A DNA stretch of 64,000 nt from Hyphomonas sp. CY54-11-8 (GCF_000682735.1 NZ_AWFD01000035.1:124001-188000), one strand, 5' to 3'; shown: positions 1 through 7,709, counted from the stretch's first letter. Notes: generated by a model from the letters alone, not told the origin. Numbers and translations are program-made.

Positions 1-112
1 GCGGACGAACCAGGCCTGAAAAAGTCACGATGGCGCCTGCGCCTGCGGATTGTCTTTCAAATTCCGCTACGGCATCGGCAATCTGAAAAGGATGGTCTGT
101 GATGCGGATCAT
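1..112 (-). CDS. moaE: Molybdopterin synthase catalytic subunit MoaE, N-terminal fragment
   Basis: Only the first 37 codons lie in the window; the gene runs off the left edge. Reading from the ATG at 112-110 gives a protein starting MIRITDHPF with the segment GAIVTFSGLVR, which is the conserved N-terminal strand of MoaE. MoaE pairs with MoaD to put the dithiolene sulfurs into cyclic pyranopterin monophosphate in the cytoplasm. The start codon overlaps the stop of moaD (ATGA), so the two subunits are translationally coupled. The identification rests on this short segment plus the moaA-moaD context. Confidence 0.85.
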   Translation of the reverse strand, partial: MIRITDHPFQIADAVAEFERQSAGAGAIVTFSGLVRP

Positions 113-360
113 CATCCCCCTCCGACCGGCGGCATGAATGCGATTTCATCGGTATCAGAAACCGGGAATGGATCGTCCACGATTTCACTGTTTACGGCGA
201 CCCGAACACTTTTGTGCAGAAGCGCACCGTCAAAGCCTCTGGATTGATCGAGCCACTCTCTCAGGGATTTGGTATCCACGATTTTCACGGGAATGGGCGT
301 ATGCTCTGAAAGCTCACCAAAGATGCTGGACAGTTTTCCGAAGTAAAGAATCGTTGCCAT
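112..360 (-). CDS. moaD: Molybdopterin synthase sulfur carrier MoaD
   Basis: An 82-residue ubiquitin-like protein ending in Gly-Gly (PPVGGG). The C-terminal glycine is activated and thiocarboxylated so that MoaD can give sulfur to the pterin in the MoaE active site. Length and the hydrophobic stretch before the di-glycine (DEIAFMPPVGGG) fit MoaD. It starts two bases after the moaA stop and overlaps the moaE start, so moaA-moaD-moaE form one unit. A generic MoaD/ThiS protein is the only alternative, and the neighbours argue against it. Confidence 0.9.
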   Translation of the reverse strand: MATILYFGKLSSIFGELSEHTPIPVKIVDTKSLREWLDQSRGFDGALLHKSVRVAVNSEIVDDPFPVSDTDEIAFMPPVGGG

Positions 361-362
361 CT

Positions 363-1382
363 CTAGCCTCCTGTCACGGACATGTGACGCGCAAGGGCAG
401 GGGCTTGGCCCGGGCTTCGGATCGTGAAGTCATGGCGTTCGGGTTTGGCGAACAGTGCGGCATCCAGTGCCTCATCAAGCGCTTTCTCAGGATCGACTGA
501 CTCCCGGATCGGTGTGCGCAGGTCGATGTGATTGTTTTGGCCAAGGCACATGTAAATTCGGCCTGTGCAGGTGACGCGGACCCGATTGCACCCTGCGCAG
601 AAATTGTTCGTCAGTGGCGTGATGAAACCAAGTCGGCCGCCTGTCTCCCGGATGCGGAAGTAGCGGGATGGCCCGGCGAGCGGGTCGCTCTTTTCTTCCG
701 GTTCGAGCGCCCACTTGCTTTCAAGCTTCTGCTGAACAAGGTCCAGAGGTATGTATTGATCAAAACGGTCTTCATCGGTCTCACCAAGGGGCATGACTTC
801 TATCAGGGAGATGTCATGCCCTTCCTCGTGGGCCCACGAGATAATGTCGGGTATCTCATCAGCATTCTGATGCTTGAGCGCAACGGTGTTGATCTTGACT
901 TTCAGGCCTGCCGCCTTGGCCGCATCAATGCCTTCAAGCACTTGCGGCAGCTGGCTCCGGCGGGCGATCTCGACGAAACGGACAGGGTTCAATGTATCGA
1001 GCGATACGTTGACCTTGCGAACCCCGGCTTTTGCAAGTTCATTCGCGTGTTGCGAAAGCTGTGTCGCGTTTGTTGTGAGGGTCAGTTCTTCAAGACCGTC
1101 ACCCAGCATTCCGCCGAGTTGGTGAAACAGTTTCGGAATGTCTTTGCGAACCAATGGCTCACCGCCTGTAATCCGGATCTTCCGGACGCCGCGGCGGATG
1201 AAGGCCTTCGCAACGAATTCGAGTTCTTCGAGAGTCAGTAACTCCTTTTTGGGAAGGAAAGTCATCGCTTCGGCCATGCAGTACGTGCAGCGAAGGTCGC
1301 AGCGATCCGTTACCGACAGGCGGAGATAGGTCACTTGCCGTCCGAACTTGTCCAGAAGAGGAGAAGGTGAAGATGTGGTCAT
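363..1382 (-). CDS. moaA: GTP 3',8-cyclase MoaA (radical SAM)
   Basis: MoaA turns GTP into 3',8-cyclo-7,8-dihydro-GTP, the first step of molybdenum cofactor synthesis. The N-terminal cluster motif CDLRCTYC (CxxxCxxC) binds the radical-SAM [4Fe-4S]. The ITGGEPL strand binds S-adenosylmethionine. The C-terminal motif CAGCNRVRVTCTG, with C-x2-C-x13-C spacing, binds the second cluster, and the protein ends in the Gly-Gly tail that MoaA needs. I chose the ATG at 1382, giving 339 residues starting MTTSSPSP; an in-frame ATG at 1427 would overlap the upstream permease gene by 41 bases and add a poorly conserved leader. It lies four bases downstream of that permease gene. Confidence 0.93.
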   Translation of the reverse strand: MTTSSPSPLLDKFGRQVTYLRLSVTDRCDLRCTYCMAEAMTFLPKKELLTLEELEFVAKAFIRRGVRKIRITGGEPLVRKDIPKLFHQLGGMLGDGLEELTLTTNATQLSQHANELAKAGVRKVNVSLDTLNPVRFVEIARRSQLPQVLEGIDAAKAAGLKVKINTVALKHQNADEIPDIISWAHEEGHDISLIEVMPLGETDEDRFDQYIPLDLVQQKLESKWALEPEEKSDPLAGPSRYFRIRETGGRLGFITPLTNNFCAGCNRVRVTCTGRIYMCLGQNNHIDLRTPIRESVDPEKALDEALDAALFAKPERHDFTIRSPGQAPALARHMSVTGG

Positions 1383-1386
1383 GGGG

Positions 1387-2148
1387 CTATGCCGTTCTCC
1401 AGACTTTGTAGAGTAGTCGCACTGCAACGACCAGGATCAGGATAGCCGTGCCGCGGCGCAGATGGGCCGGTGACATTTTAAGAACACCGAACCTGTTGCC
1501 AATCCATCCGCCGATCAGGACAGCGGGCAGGAGCGGCAAGTAGGGCGTTGCCAGTTGAAGTGTACCGACATTGTTCAGTTTTGTGGCCTGCCCGGCAAGT
1601 CCGGAAAGAGAGTTCAACAGGATGAACAGGCTGCAAGCGGCGGCGATCGCCTTTTCGTGGCTCCATCTGATCCAGTAGAGCACCGGCGCGAGAAAGATGC
1701 CACCGCCTATGCCCACAAGCCCCGCGAGGAAGCCGGTCCCCGCGCCAACTGGCAGCAGAATGAGCGCACTTGGAGGAGATGCGTCTTCATTTGTGCGTTT
1801 CCAACGGTTCTGGAAAAGCATCGAAAGGCCGGTCAGCAGCAGTGTGACCCCGAGCAAGGCGGAAAACACGAACTCACTCACCGGTATTCGCCCACCTAGC
1901 CAGGCGAGCGGTACGGACAGGGCCAACGCCGGCAGAAGTGCGCGCCAGTTCAGGTTTCCCGTCATGCCGTATCGGATCGTATTGCCGGAAACGACCAGGA
2001 TATTGCAAGCCAAAGCGATCAACGGAACAATTCTGAAATCAGCCCCGGACAGGATCAGCACCGCATTATAGGTGGACCCGCCTCCGAATCCGACGCTGGC
2101 ATAGAGCGCTGCCGTGATGAAAAAGATGATCGGGAGTACATAAACCAA
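1387..2148 (-). CDS. TSUP family (TauE/SafE) membrane permease
   Basis: A 253-residue, strongly hydrophobic protein with about eight predicted membrane segments. The N-terminal motif SVGFGGGSTYNAVLIL and the second-half motif GLVGIGGGIFLAPVL are the duplicated glycine-rich signatures of the TauE/SafE (TSUP) family. Members move sulfite, sulfoacetate or related organic anions across the inner membrane. It sits between the XdhC-MocA fusion and moaA, 12 and 4 bases away. Because the same gene block holds Sox proteins, a sulfur oxyanion such as sulfite is a reasonable cargo. A role in molybdate movement would be unusual for the family. Direction and substrate cannot be read from the sequence. Confidence 0.85.
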   Translation of the reverse strand: MVYVLPIIFFITAALYASVGFGGGSTYNAVLILSGADFRIVPLIALACNILVVSGNTIRYGMTGNLNWRALLPALALSVPLAWLGGRIPVSEFVFSALLGVTLLLTGLSMLFQNRWKRTNEDASPPSALILLPVGAGTGFLAGLVGIGGGIFLAPVLYWIRWSHEKAIAAACSLFILLNSLSGLAGQATKLNNVGTLQLATPYLPLLPAVLIGGWIGNRFGVLKMSPAHLRRGTAILILVVAVRLLYKVWRTA

Positions 2149-2160
2149 GACCTCGCACTC

Positions 2161-3663
2161 CTAGGCTGAAAGCGTGCCGGTTGCCCGGGCCAGGTCTTCG
2201 GTTGTGTCGATATCGAGTGCGTCGCTTTCCGGCAGGCGCACTGTTTTCGTTCGGTCGAGAGACATGAATACCTGCCTGGCGCCCATATCACCGGCTAAAT
2301 TCGTGAGCTGATCAAATGTGGATCTTGAAAAGATTGCAGGCGGGCAACTGGCCTCGCGCGCGCTCGACATGACGGCTTGCGTTTCCGGCGTCATCGTTTG
2401 GCGAAGTCTGTTCAGGTGCGCATTGGTGATGAAAGGCATGTCGGCGAGCAGTACCAGCGCGTGCTCCACGTCCGGCAGTGCGGCGGCTGCTTTGATGCCA
2501 GCTTTCAATGATGTCGACTGACCCGCCGCGGCATCCCTGTTTTCGATGACCTGCCACCCTGCGGATTGAAGTAACTCATGACGCTCGCTTTGACCGGGGC
2601 CAATCACGGCGATACGGGCTGCAACCGGCTGACCTTCCAGCAGGGCTGCCGCGTGACCAAGAACCGGCTTGCCGGCGAGGGATGAAAGCAATTTGTCACC
2701 TTCCGTAAAGCGTTCGGATTTCCCGGCCGCCAGAAGGATGATGCCTGTGTCAGCGAGCGAAGTGTTTTGTACTTCCCGATAAGCGCCGATGATTTCAGCG
2801 AGCGTCGAAACGGCAAGCATCGAGGCATCCCGCATGGAGGGGACGAGGCCAACCGGGCCGCGCACGCGTGAGATTTGTACCGGTTCGACGCCTTCCTGTT
2901 CCAGCCGCGTCCGGCGGCGGGATTGTGTTTTTCGGCTGCCAACCGCGCCAATGTAAGAGGCCTGACCTTGCAAGGCTTGCTTTAGGAGCGCTACTTCCCA
3001 GTCTGGATCATGGAACATCAGAATGAATGCGGTCCAGGCGTCATCGGATGAGAGTGGCAAATCCTGGGGAGTTTTCAGGGCAGTGACATCATTGAAGCCG
3101 TCGCGCTGGGCTTCTTCGATATCTTCCCCGTCACGCAGCTGGAGGGTCAGTTCATAGCCGCTCGCCCGGACAAGTCTGGCAAGCGCGAGCGCATCGGCGC
3201 CGCGTCCTGCAATCCTGATACGGAGTTTTGGGCAGTATGCGAATGAGGCCGACAATTCCGGCAGGCAGAGCGTCGCATTTGCGCGGGCGCTCAAGGCGTC
3301 ATGACAAAGCTGCAGTTTCTCTTCATTGGCGTCGGGCAGGATCGATATTTCGATGGCGCCACCACAAGGAAGCGGCATGTCGATAAAGGGAGAACCAACC
3401 CCGTATCGCAATGACAGAATCTTGTTTTCTGCGAGAGCTTCTTGCGCATGCAGCACCACATCGGCGTCGACGCAGCCACCGGAAATGTAACCGCAGCGGC
3501 GTCCATCCTCTGTAACGGCCATCAATGCGCCTGGGGAGCGGACACTTCCGCCCGCAGTAAAGGTGACCACCACGAGCGCAACCGGTCCGGTCTGGCGCCA
3601 GGCCAGCCACTGACCCAGCACATCCTGCGGGTGTTCTGCGTAGGGGTGCAAAGGGTTGGCCAT
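2161..3663 (-). CDS. XdhC-MocA fusion: molybdenum hydroxylase maturation factor and molybdopterin cytidylyltransferase
   Basis: About 500 residues with two modules. Residues 1-295 are XdhC/CoxI-like: an N-terminal segment with YISGGCVDADV and LPCGG, then a Rossmann-like part with IGAVGSRKT and an altered GPVGL motif. From about residue 305 a MobA-like nucleotidyltransferase begins, with LLAAGKSERF and a lysine as the GTP/CTP-binding loop, and ADMPFI as the metal-binding aspartate strand. XdhC proteins bind the cofactor, help its sulfuration and insert it; MocA adds CMP to make the dinucleotide form used by hydroxylases. The fusion therefore fits the IorAB-type enzyme encoded upstream. Two ATGs are possible, 3672 and 3663. 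The first lies inside the palindromic operator, so I chose the second, which falls 7 bases after a TATAAT hexamer. Confidence 0.88.
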   Translation of the reverse strand: MANPLHPYAEHPQDVLGQWLAWRQTGPVALVVVTFTAGGSVRSPGALMAVTEDGRRCGYISGGCVDADVVLHAQEALAENKILSLRYGVGSPFIDMPLPCGGAIEISILPDANEEKLQLCHDALSARANATLCLPELSASFAYCPKLRIRIAGRGADALALARLVRASGYELTLQLRDGEDIEEAQRDGFNDVTALKTPQDLPLSSDDAWTAFILMFHDPDWEVALLKQALQGQASYIGAVGSRKTQSRRRTRLEQEGVEPVQISRVRGPVGLVPSMRDASMLAVSTLAEIIGAYREVQNTSLADTGIILLAAGKSERFTEGDKLLSSLAGKPVLGHAAALLEGQPVAARIAVIGPGQSERHELLQSAGWQVIENRDAAAGQSTSLKAGIKAAAALPDVEHALVLLADMPFITNAHLNRLRQTMTPETQAVMSSAREASCPPAIFSRSTFDQLTNLAGDMGARQVFMSLDRTKTVRLPESDALDIDTTEDLARATGTLSA

Positions 3664-3669
3664 CGAAGG

Positions 3670-3693
3670 CATTATAAATGGTGATTTATAATG
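3670..3693. promoter_or_regulatory. Perfect palindrome, candidate ModE-type operator and promoter
   Basis: The arms CATTATAAAT (3670-3679) and ATTTATAATG (3684-3693) are perfect inverted repeats around a GGTG spacer. The AT-rich TATAA...TTATA composition resembles ModE boxes. It sits between a ModE-like gene and the cofactor genes it would plausibly control. On the minus strand the second arm supplies a TATAAT -10 hexamer. The A of the 3663 ATG lies where +1 would fall, so the transcript may be leaderless and a bound repressor would cover the promoter. Confidence 0.65.
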
Positions 3694-3701
3694 CGACAGC
3701 C

Positions 3702-4058
3702 CTAATGACGTGATTTTGAAGGCTCAAACTTCGTCAGGAGCTCTTTGTTGTGCGCAAGTGATCGTTTGCACAGTTCCCGATAATGCGTCCGAATATCTTG
3801 AGCGGCTTCCGTCAGGTAGGAACCACCACCATCCGCGCCGCCTTGAGCCGAAATGACGAGAGGAACACCGAAGTCCCGGTTCATTGCTTCAACGAGCTTC
3901 TTGGCGCGTGGGTATGACATCCCCAATTGGGAGGCTGCTTTGTTGATGGAGCCGAGATCCGCGATCGCGTCCAGCAGAGCGGCCTTTCCCGGCCCGAACC
4001 GTCCGCCGCCAGGCAGATCGATCCGGATGCTGAGGTGAGGTTTGCCAAGCTTATTCAT
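3702..4058 (-). CDS. ModE-like winged-helix regulator, DNA-binding domain only
   Basis: A 118-residue protein that aligns with the N-terminal LysR-type winged helix of ModE: FGPGKAALLDAI, then SINKAASQLGMSYPRAKKL as the helix-turn-helix, then a wing. Full ModE is about 260 residues with two C-terminal molbindin domains that sense molybdate; these are missing here, as in several short alphaproteobacterial ModE-like proteins. It therefore either senses another signal or works without bound molybdate. The start ATG overlaps the soxA stop (ATGA), so it is translated as the last gene of the sox block. The palindrome at 3670-3693 lies just downstream and is its likely target. Confidence 0.82.
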   Translation of the reverse strand: MNKLGKPHLSIRIDLPGGGRFGPGKAALLDAIADLGSINKAASQLGMSYPRAKKLVEAMNRDFGVPLVISAQGGADGGGSYLTEAAQDIRTHYRELCKRSLAHNKELLTKFEPSKSRH

Positions 4059-4843
4059 CGTCTTACACCCGGGGATTCCATGGCCAACCCTTCGGCGCGT
4101 TTCGCCAGATAGAGTTCAACAGCCGTATAGGTCTCGGATCCGTACTCAAGCGGTTCAGCCCGGATTCCGGAATCGCAATCCCGCAGCCGACGATGCAGCG
4201 AACCAAATGTCTGCCACTCCATCCGGTAAGCCGGAAAGGCGTTGCCATGTCCCTGACTGATCGTATCGCCGCGCAACTTGTCACCCCAGTGTTCATTATG
4301 ACACTGGCTGCAGGCAAGATTGAACTGACCTTTGCGCAGAAAGAAATAGTCTTCTCCGGCGTCGTAGTATTTCCTGGCCTGGCCATCGATCGTCACCGAC
4401 ACTGGCTCTCCCTGTGCCAGGTGGGAGAGGTAGGCTGTCAGGCCCAGCAGATCGTCACTTTCATATTCCAGGGGTGCTAGACCCTGGTAACGTTCGCGGC
4501 AGAGATTTATTCGCGACTCGAGGTTCACGAGTTTGCCTGATTGCTCGTCAATGGCCGGGTAATGTGCTGCAGCTTTCGAGACCGGGCGGCTATCGTCACT
4601 GTGGCAGGACGAACAGGCAGGCTCGCCATGCTCCGGACTTTGATTGAACAGGGCTTTTCCCTTGTCGACCCAGAGATATCCTGGATTAGCGAATGCGTCG
4701 TCCTGAAGGGCCTGGGTCTCCGGCTGAAGGAACTCATAGCCGGACCGTAGGTCCGCGGAGGATATCTGGCTTTGCTCTGCAATCCGTTCATGGTTTTCGC
4801 TGCAACCCGTAAGGATGAGCGCCAACAGGTAGGCTCGTCTCAT
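4055..4843 (-). CDS. soxA: SoxA, diheme c-type cytochrome subunit of SoxAX
   Basis: SoxA with SoxX oxidatively couples reduced sulfur to the cysteine of SoxY in the periplasm. The 262-residue form (start 4843, ATGA overlap with soxZ) has a lipoprotein-like leader with LTGC (Cys14). There are two heme motifs, CSSCH at 77-81 and CSQCH at 178-182. Cys115 (RINLC) matches the axial cysteine of the first heme, and Cys223 (RLRDC) matches the active-site cysteine that carries a persulfide. This is the diheme type of SoxA with all key residues kept. A longer start at 4897 would lie inside soxZ and spoil the signal peptide. The gene is the last sox gene before the ModE-like gene. Confidence 0.93.
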   Translation of the reverse strand: MRRAYLLALILTGCSENHERIAEQSQISSADLRSGYEFLQPETQALQDDAFANPGYLWVDKGKALFNQSPEHGEPACSSCHSDDSRPVSKAAAHYPAIDEQSGKLVNLESRINLCRERYQGLAPLEYESDDLLGLTAYLSHLAQGEPVSVTIDGQARKYYDAGEDYFFLRKGQFNLACSQCHNEHWGDKLRGDTISQGHGNAFPAYRMEWQTFGSLHRRLRDCDSGIRAEPLEYGSETYTAVELYLAKRAEGLAMESPGVRR

Positions 4844-5154
4844 GACACAGTCAGCATCCGTTCTTCGGCCCAGCGCTCTCCATGCTGATCCGTCCACGAA
4901 AACTCTATCTTGCCTGTGTGCGAGGCACGGGCATGAAAAGTCAGGAACGGATTGGCGGCGATGCCGGGGAAGAACTCGGCTTCAAATATGACATTGCCAT
5001 CATATGTGCAGCGGAAGCTCTTGATGATGTCTGTTGGAATGATCTCCCCTTTGGAATCGCGGCGATAGCCCGTTTCCATAGGGTGCTGGATCATCGCCTT
5101 GAGCTCGATGACCTCACCTTCGAAGGCTGTATCCGGGGCTGAAATGCGGATCAT
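4840..5154 (-). CDS. soxZ: SoxZ, sulfur carrier partner
   Basis: A 104-residue protein with no signal peptide, rich in beta strands, matching SoxZ over its full length: IRISAPDTAFEGEVIELKA near the start, GYRRDSKGEIIP, and NPFLTFHARA. SoxZ forms the immunoglobulin-like half of the SoxYZ heterodimer and is carried to the periplasm with SoxY, which has the Tat signal. It starts 15 bases after soxY and its stop overlaps the soxA start. Confidence 0.93.
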   Translation of the reverse strand: MIRISAPDTAFEGEVIELKAMIQHPMETGYRRDSKGEIIPTDIIKSFRCTYDGNVIFEAEFFPGIAANPFLTFHARASHTGKIEFSWTDQHGERWAEERMLTVS

Positions 5155-5169
5155 TACAGCTGCGCCTCC

Positions 5170-5649
5170 TTAACCGATAATGCACGCCGCGAGTGTGACA
5201 TATGTGCTGCCTGTGCCGGACCAGAGCGTGCCATCGTTCATCTCGGCGACGACGCGAAGGGTCTGGGTGCCTGCCATCCGGACGCGTGTCGAAATCTCGG
5301 CGCGCCCGGTATGTGGCCCCAGATGGAACCTCGCGATTGTGGCGATGGGATTACGCGGTGAGAGAACGACAATTTGTTCGACGAAGCTTTCATCCGTCAT
5401 GGGACTATCTACGGTTATGCCAACCGGAACCGAATTCCCGTTTTCAGCGATCGGGGGCAGGGTGACAGTCACCTTGCCTTTGTTGATTGGCCGATCCCCG
5501 AAAATGTCGTGGATCGCCTGGTCGGCGTCTTCCGGTGTTGCGGATGCCAACGGAGAAAGCGCGGACGCGATCGACACAATACCAGTTGAAGCCAGGAAGG
5601 CGCGACGTGTCCAGCGGTATGTCGTAGGTGCATGATCGTCGTGTGGCAT
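5170..5649 (-). CDS. soxY: SoxY, sulfur-binding carrier with altered C-terminal arm
   Basis: A 159-residue protein with a Tat signal (TRRAFLAST) and a SoxY beta-sandwich domain. In the family the substrate is held on a cysteine in a flexible C-terminal GGCGG arm. Here the tail reads LAACIIG, with a single cysteine (Cys156) four residues from the end. The carrier cysteine is kept, but the flanking glycines are mostly replaced by Ala and Ile. This may change arm flexibility or which partner enzymes can reach the cysteine. The start overlaps the soxX stop (TGATG). Confidence 0.9.
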   Translation of the reverse strand: MPHDDHAPTTYRWTRRAFLASTGIVSIASALSPLASATPEDADQAIHDIFGDRPINKGKVTVTLPPIAENGNSVPVGITVDSPMTDESFVEQIVVLSPRNPIATIARFHLGPHTGRAEISTRVRMAGTQTLRVVAEMNDGTLWSGTGSTYVTLAACIIG

Positions 5650-6104
5650 CAGTTTGTCTGCAATTCCAGAAACGCAACAATGTCTTCGATCTGTTGAGCG
5701 CTGAGGGCAGGAGCCCCCTGATATTCATGATCAACCTGACGGAGGCCGCCTGTGCGATAATAGGATGGCATCACAGTGTCTGGCCAAATGCCTTGGGCGT
5801 CAACAATGCGATAACGGATCTGTCCGACGGACAGGCGCGCGCCGATGCCAGTGAGCACAGGGCCGACATTTCCCTGGAATTCCGCATCCAGGCGGGCCAC
5901 CTGGTGGCACAGAACACAGTGCCCTGCTTCGCGTGAAGTGAATATCTGTTCCCCCCGAACAGGATCACCCTGCTTACCGTTCAATGGTTCGATGATTGCA
6001 TCACCTGATATCTCGACAGGCCCAGCCAGACGGTCCTCCGAAGCCTGCCCACAGGCGGATAGAAAGATGAGAAAGAGCAATGCCGAAGAACGCGCTATTT
6101 TCAT
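5649..6104 (-). CDS. soxX: SoxX, monoheme cytochrome c subunit of SoxAX
   Basis: A 151-residue protein with a lipoprotein-type signal (FLSACGQ), a single heme motif CVLCH at residues 63-67, and a probable axial methionine at 112 in VMPSYY, the usual SoxX context. SoxX accepts electrons from the SoxA reaction and passes them to soluble cytochrome c. The lipobox suggests membrane anchoring, whereas many SoxX proteins are soluble. The start overlaps the stop of the upstream flavoprotein gene (ATGA). Confidence 0.92.
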   Translation of the reverse strand: MKIARSSALLFLIFLSACGQASEDRLAGPVEISGDAIIEPLNGKQGDPVRGEQIFTSREAGHCVLCHQVARLDAEFQGNVGPVLTGIGARLSVGQIRYRIVDAQGIWPDTVMPSYYRTGGLRQVDHEYQGAPALSAQQIEDIVAFLELQTN

Positions 6105-7378
6105 CCGAAAGTCTGTTTGGTGATTGTACGGAACCAGGTCTTGGCCTGCAGTGCTTCATTCTCACGAACAATGGGATCAGCATTGAGAGGACTCAAGCCG
6201 CCCGCACCTTCCACCGAGTGCAAAGAACCACCGTCATTTGTGTAGACGCCCGTGATCGACACGGCTTTCCTGTCGGAGATGTACGAGTAGCAAGTGTTCG
6301 TCAGGGTGGTGGGTTCAACTGCTTCTCCCGAGAGGGCTCTGGCAATTTGCATCGCGCATACCTTGGCTTGCAGGTTCGCCGAGAAAGCAGACTTCGGCAT
6401 TGGCGAAGCAATGGTAGCGTCGCCGATGACGTGAATGTCGGGTTGGAGCGTGGAACGGAAATCAATCGGATCAATCGGACACCATCCCGTCATGTCTGCG
6501 ACGCCAGCACGATGAGCGATGACGCCGGCGTGCTGTGGCGGGATCACATTGGCGACGTCAGCGCTGACGTCTTCAAATTCTGTCGATAGGGTGCGGGAAG
6601 AGGGGGACACGGCAATGACCCGGCCAAACTCATTTGCTCCGTAGCGTTCGATAAGGCCGGGATAGAGGCTGGACCAGGCGTCCTCAAACAAGGGCTGCTT
6701 TGAAAATTTCTCCTGGGCATCCAGGATGATGAGTTTTGACTTCGGCTTATGGGTCTTGAGATAGTGCGCGATCAAGCTGGCGCGTTCATACGGACCCGGC
6801 GGGCAACGGAATGGCGCAGGCGGGACGGACATGACCACCACGCCGCCATCCTTCATGTCCTGGATTTGTTGCTGCAGCAGTCCGGTTTGGGGGCCAGCTT
6901 TCCAGGCATGCGGCAAGACCTCCGCCGCGGCTTCGTCGTAGCCATCGATCGCGTTCCATCTGAAATCAATTCCGGGCGACAGGATCAATTTGTCATAAGT
7001 CAGCGCGCGGCCGGATTCGACTGTGACGGTCCGGCTCACCGGATCTACATCGGTCGCGCGTTCCTGAACAAATTCGATTCCCTCGGCCTTTAGGCTGTCG
7101 TAGCTGAAACGTTGGGCCGAGAGATCGCGCAGGCCCGCAACGACGAGGTTGCTGAACGGGCAGGCATAGTATTCGGGATTCGCTTCAATGAGCGTAATGG
7201 CGGCTTCCGGAAGCAGTCGCTTCAGAAACCGGGCGGCCGTGGCACCGCCGAAGCCTCCGCCAATGATGACGAGACGTGCCCGGACCTGCGCATGGGCTGC
7301 CAAAGGTAATGCGGCCAGCAGACCCGTTCCCGACAGGGTAAGGAGCAGGTCGCGACGGTTCGGAACAAGGGTAGTCAT
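6101..7378 (-). CDS. Flavocytochrome c sulfide dehydrogenase flavoprotein (FccB/SoxF-like)
   Basis: A 425-residue exported flavoprotein. A twin-arginine leader (NRRDLLLTLSG) is followed by the FAD-binding motif VIIGGGFGGATAA near residue 37. Cys192 in CPPGPYERA and Cys363 in NTCYSYI match the redox disulfide near the flavin in FCSD enzymes. C-terminal FCSD features are present. FCSD oxidises sulfide to polysulfide and hands electrons to a cytochrome c subunit; the small cytochrome gene just upstream overlaps this one by four bases and is the natural partner. SoxF, the homologue in sox operons, is the closest label, but kinetics and substrate cannot be read from sequence. Confidence 0.9.
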   Translation of the reverse strand: MTTLVPNRRDLLLTLSGTGLLAALPLAAHAQVRARLVIIGGGFGGATAARFLKRLLPEAAITLIEANPEYYACPFSNLVVAGLRDLSAQRFSYDSLKAEGIEFVQERATDVDPVSRTVTVESGRALTYDKLILSPGIDFRWNAIDGYDEAAAEVLPHAWKAGPQTGLLQQQIQDMKDGGVVVMSVPPAPFRCPPGPYERASLIAHYLKTHKPKSKLIILDAQEKFSKQPLFEDAWSSLYPGLIERYGANEFGRVIAVSPSSRTLSTEFEDVSADVANVIPPQHAGVIAHRAGVADMTGWCPIDPIDFRSTLQPDIHVIGDATIASPMPKSAFSANLQAKVCAMQIARALSGEAVEPTTLTNTCYSYISDRKAVSITGVYTNDGGSLHSVEGAGGLSPLNADPIVRENEALQAKTWFRTITKQTFG

Positions 7379-7707
7379 TCCGAAACACCTTCGGCCAGAT
7401 AGGCGCTGATCGTCTCAATATCGGCTTCTGAATACCCTCTCATCATCCGATGCATGACGCTTCCACCGTCGGCATCGGAACGATAGCGCAGCAATGCTTC
7501 GCGGAGTTCCGCCGATGAGCGGCCTTCAAGACTGGTAATCGCTCCGCCAGTGGGACCGTGACAGCCCGAGCACGCGACAGAAAGCACTGCCGCGGAACTC
7601 GTATCCGCCATCGGACTGAGTTCGATCGAATCTGTTTCGACCGGTGTCGAACCGCATGCGCCCACGAACAGGGCAATGATCGTCAGCGCGCCAAGCTGCC
7701 GTGTCAT
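7375..7707 (-). CDS. Small monoheme cytochrome c (FccA/SoxE-like)
   Basis: A 110-residue lipoprotein-type cytochrome with a leader ending LFVGAC, one heme motif CSGCH, and a C-terminal segment MHRMMRGYSEADIETISAYLA that supplies the axial methionine and the last helix, as in FccA and related class I cytochromes. It starts two bases after the molybdenum hydroxylase large-subunit stop and its stop overlaps the FCSD flavoprotein start. It could take electrons from either neighbour, and so may be where the hydroxylase and sulfur branches meet. Confidence 0.85.
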   Translation of the reverse strand: MTRQLGALTIIALFVGACGSTPVETDSIELSPMADTSSAAVLSVACSGCHGPTGGAITSLEGRSSAELREALLRYRSDADGGSVMHRMMRGYSEADIETISAYLAEGVSE

Positions 7708-7709
7708 GA

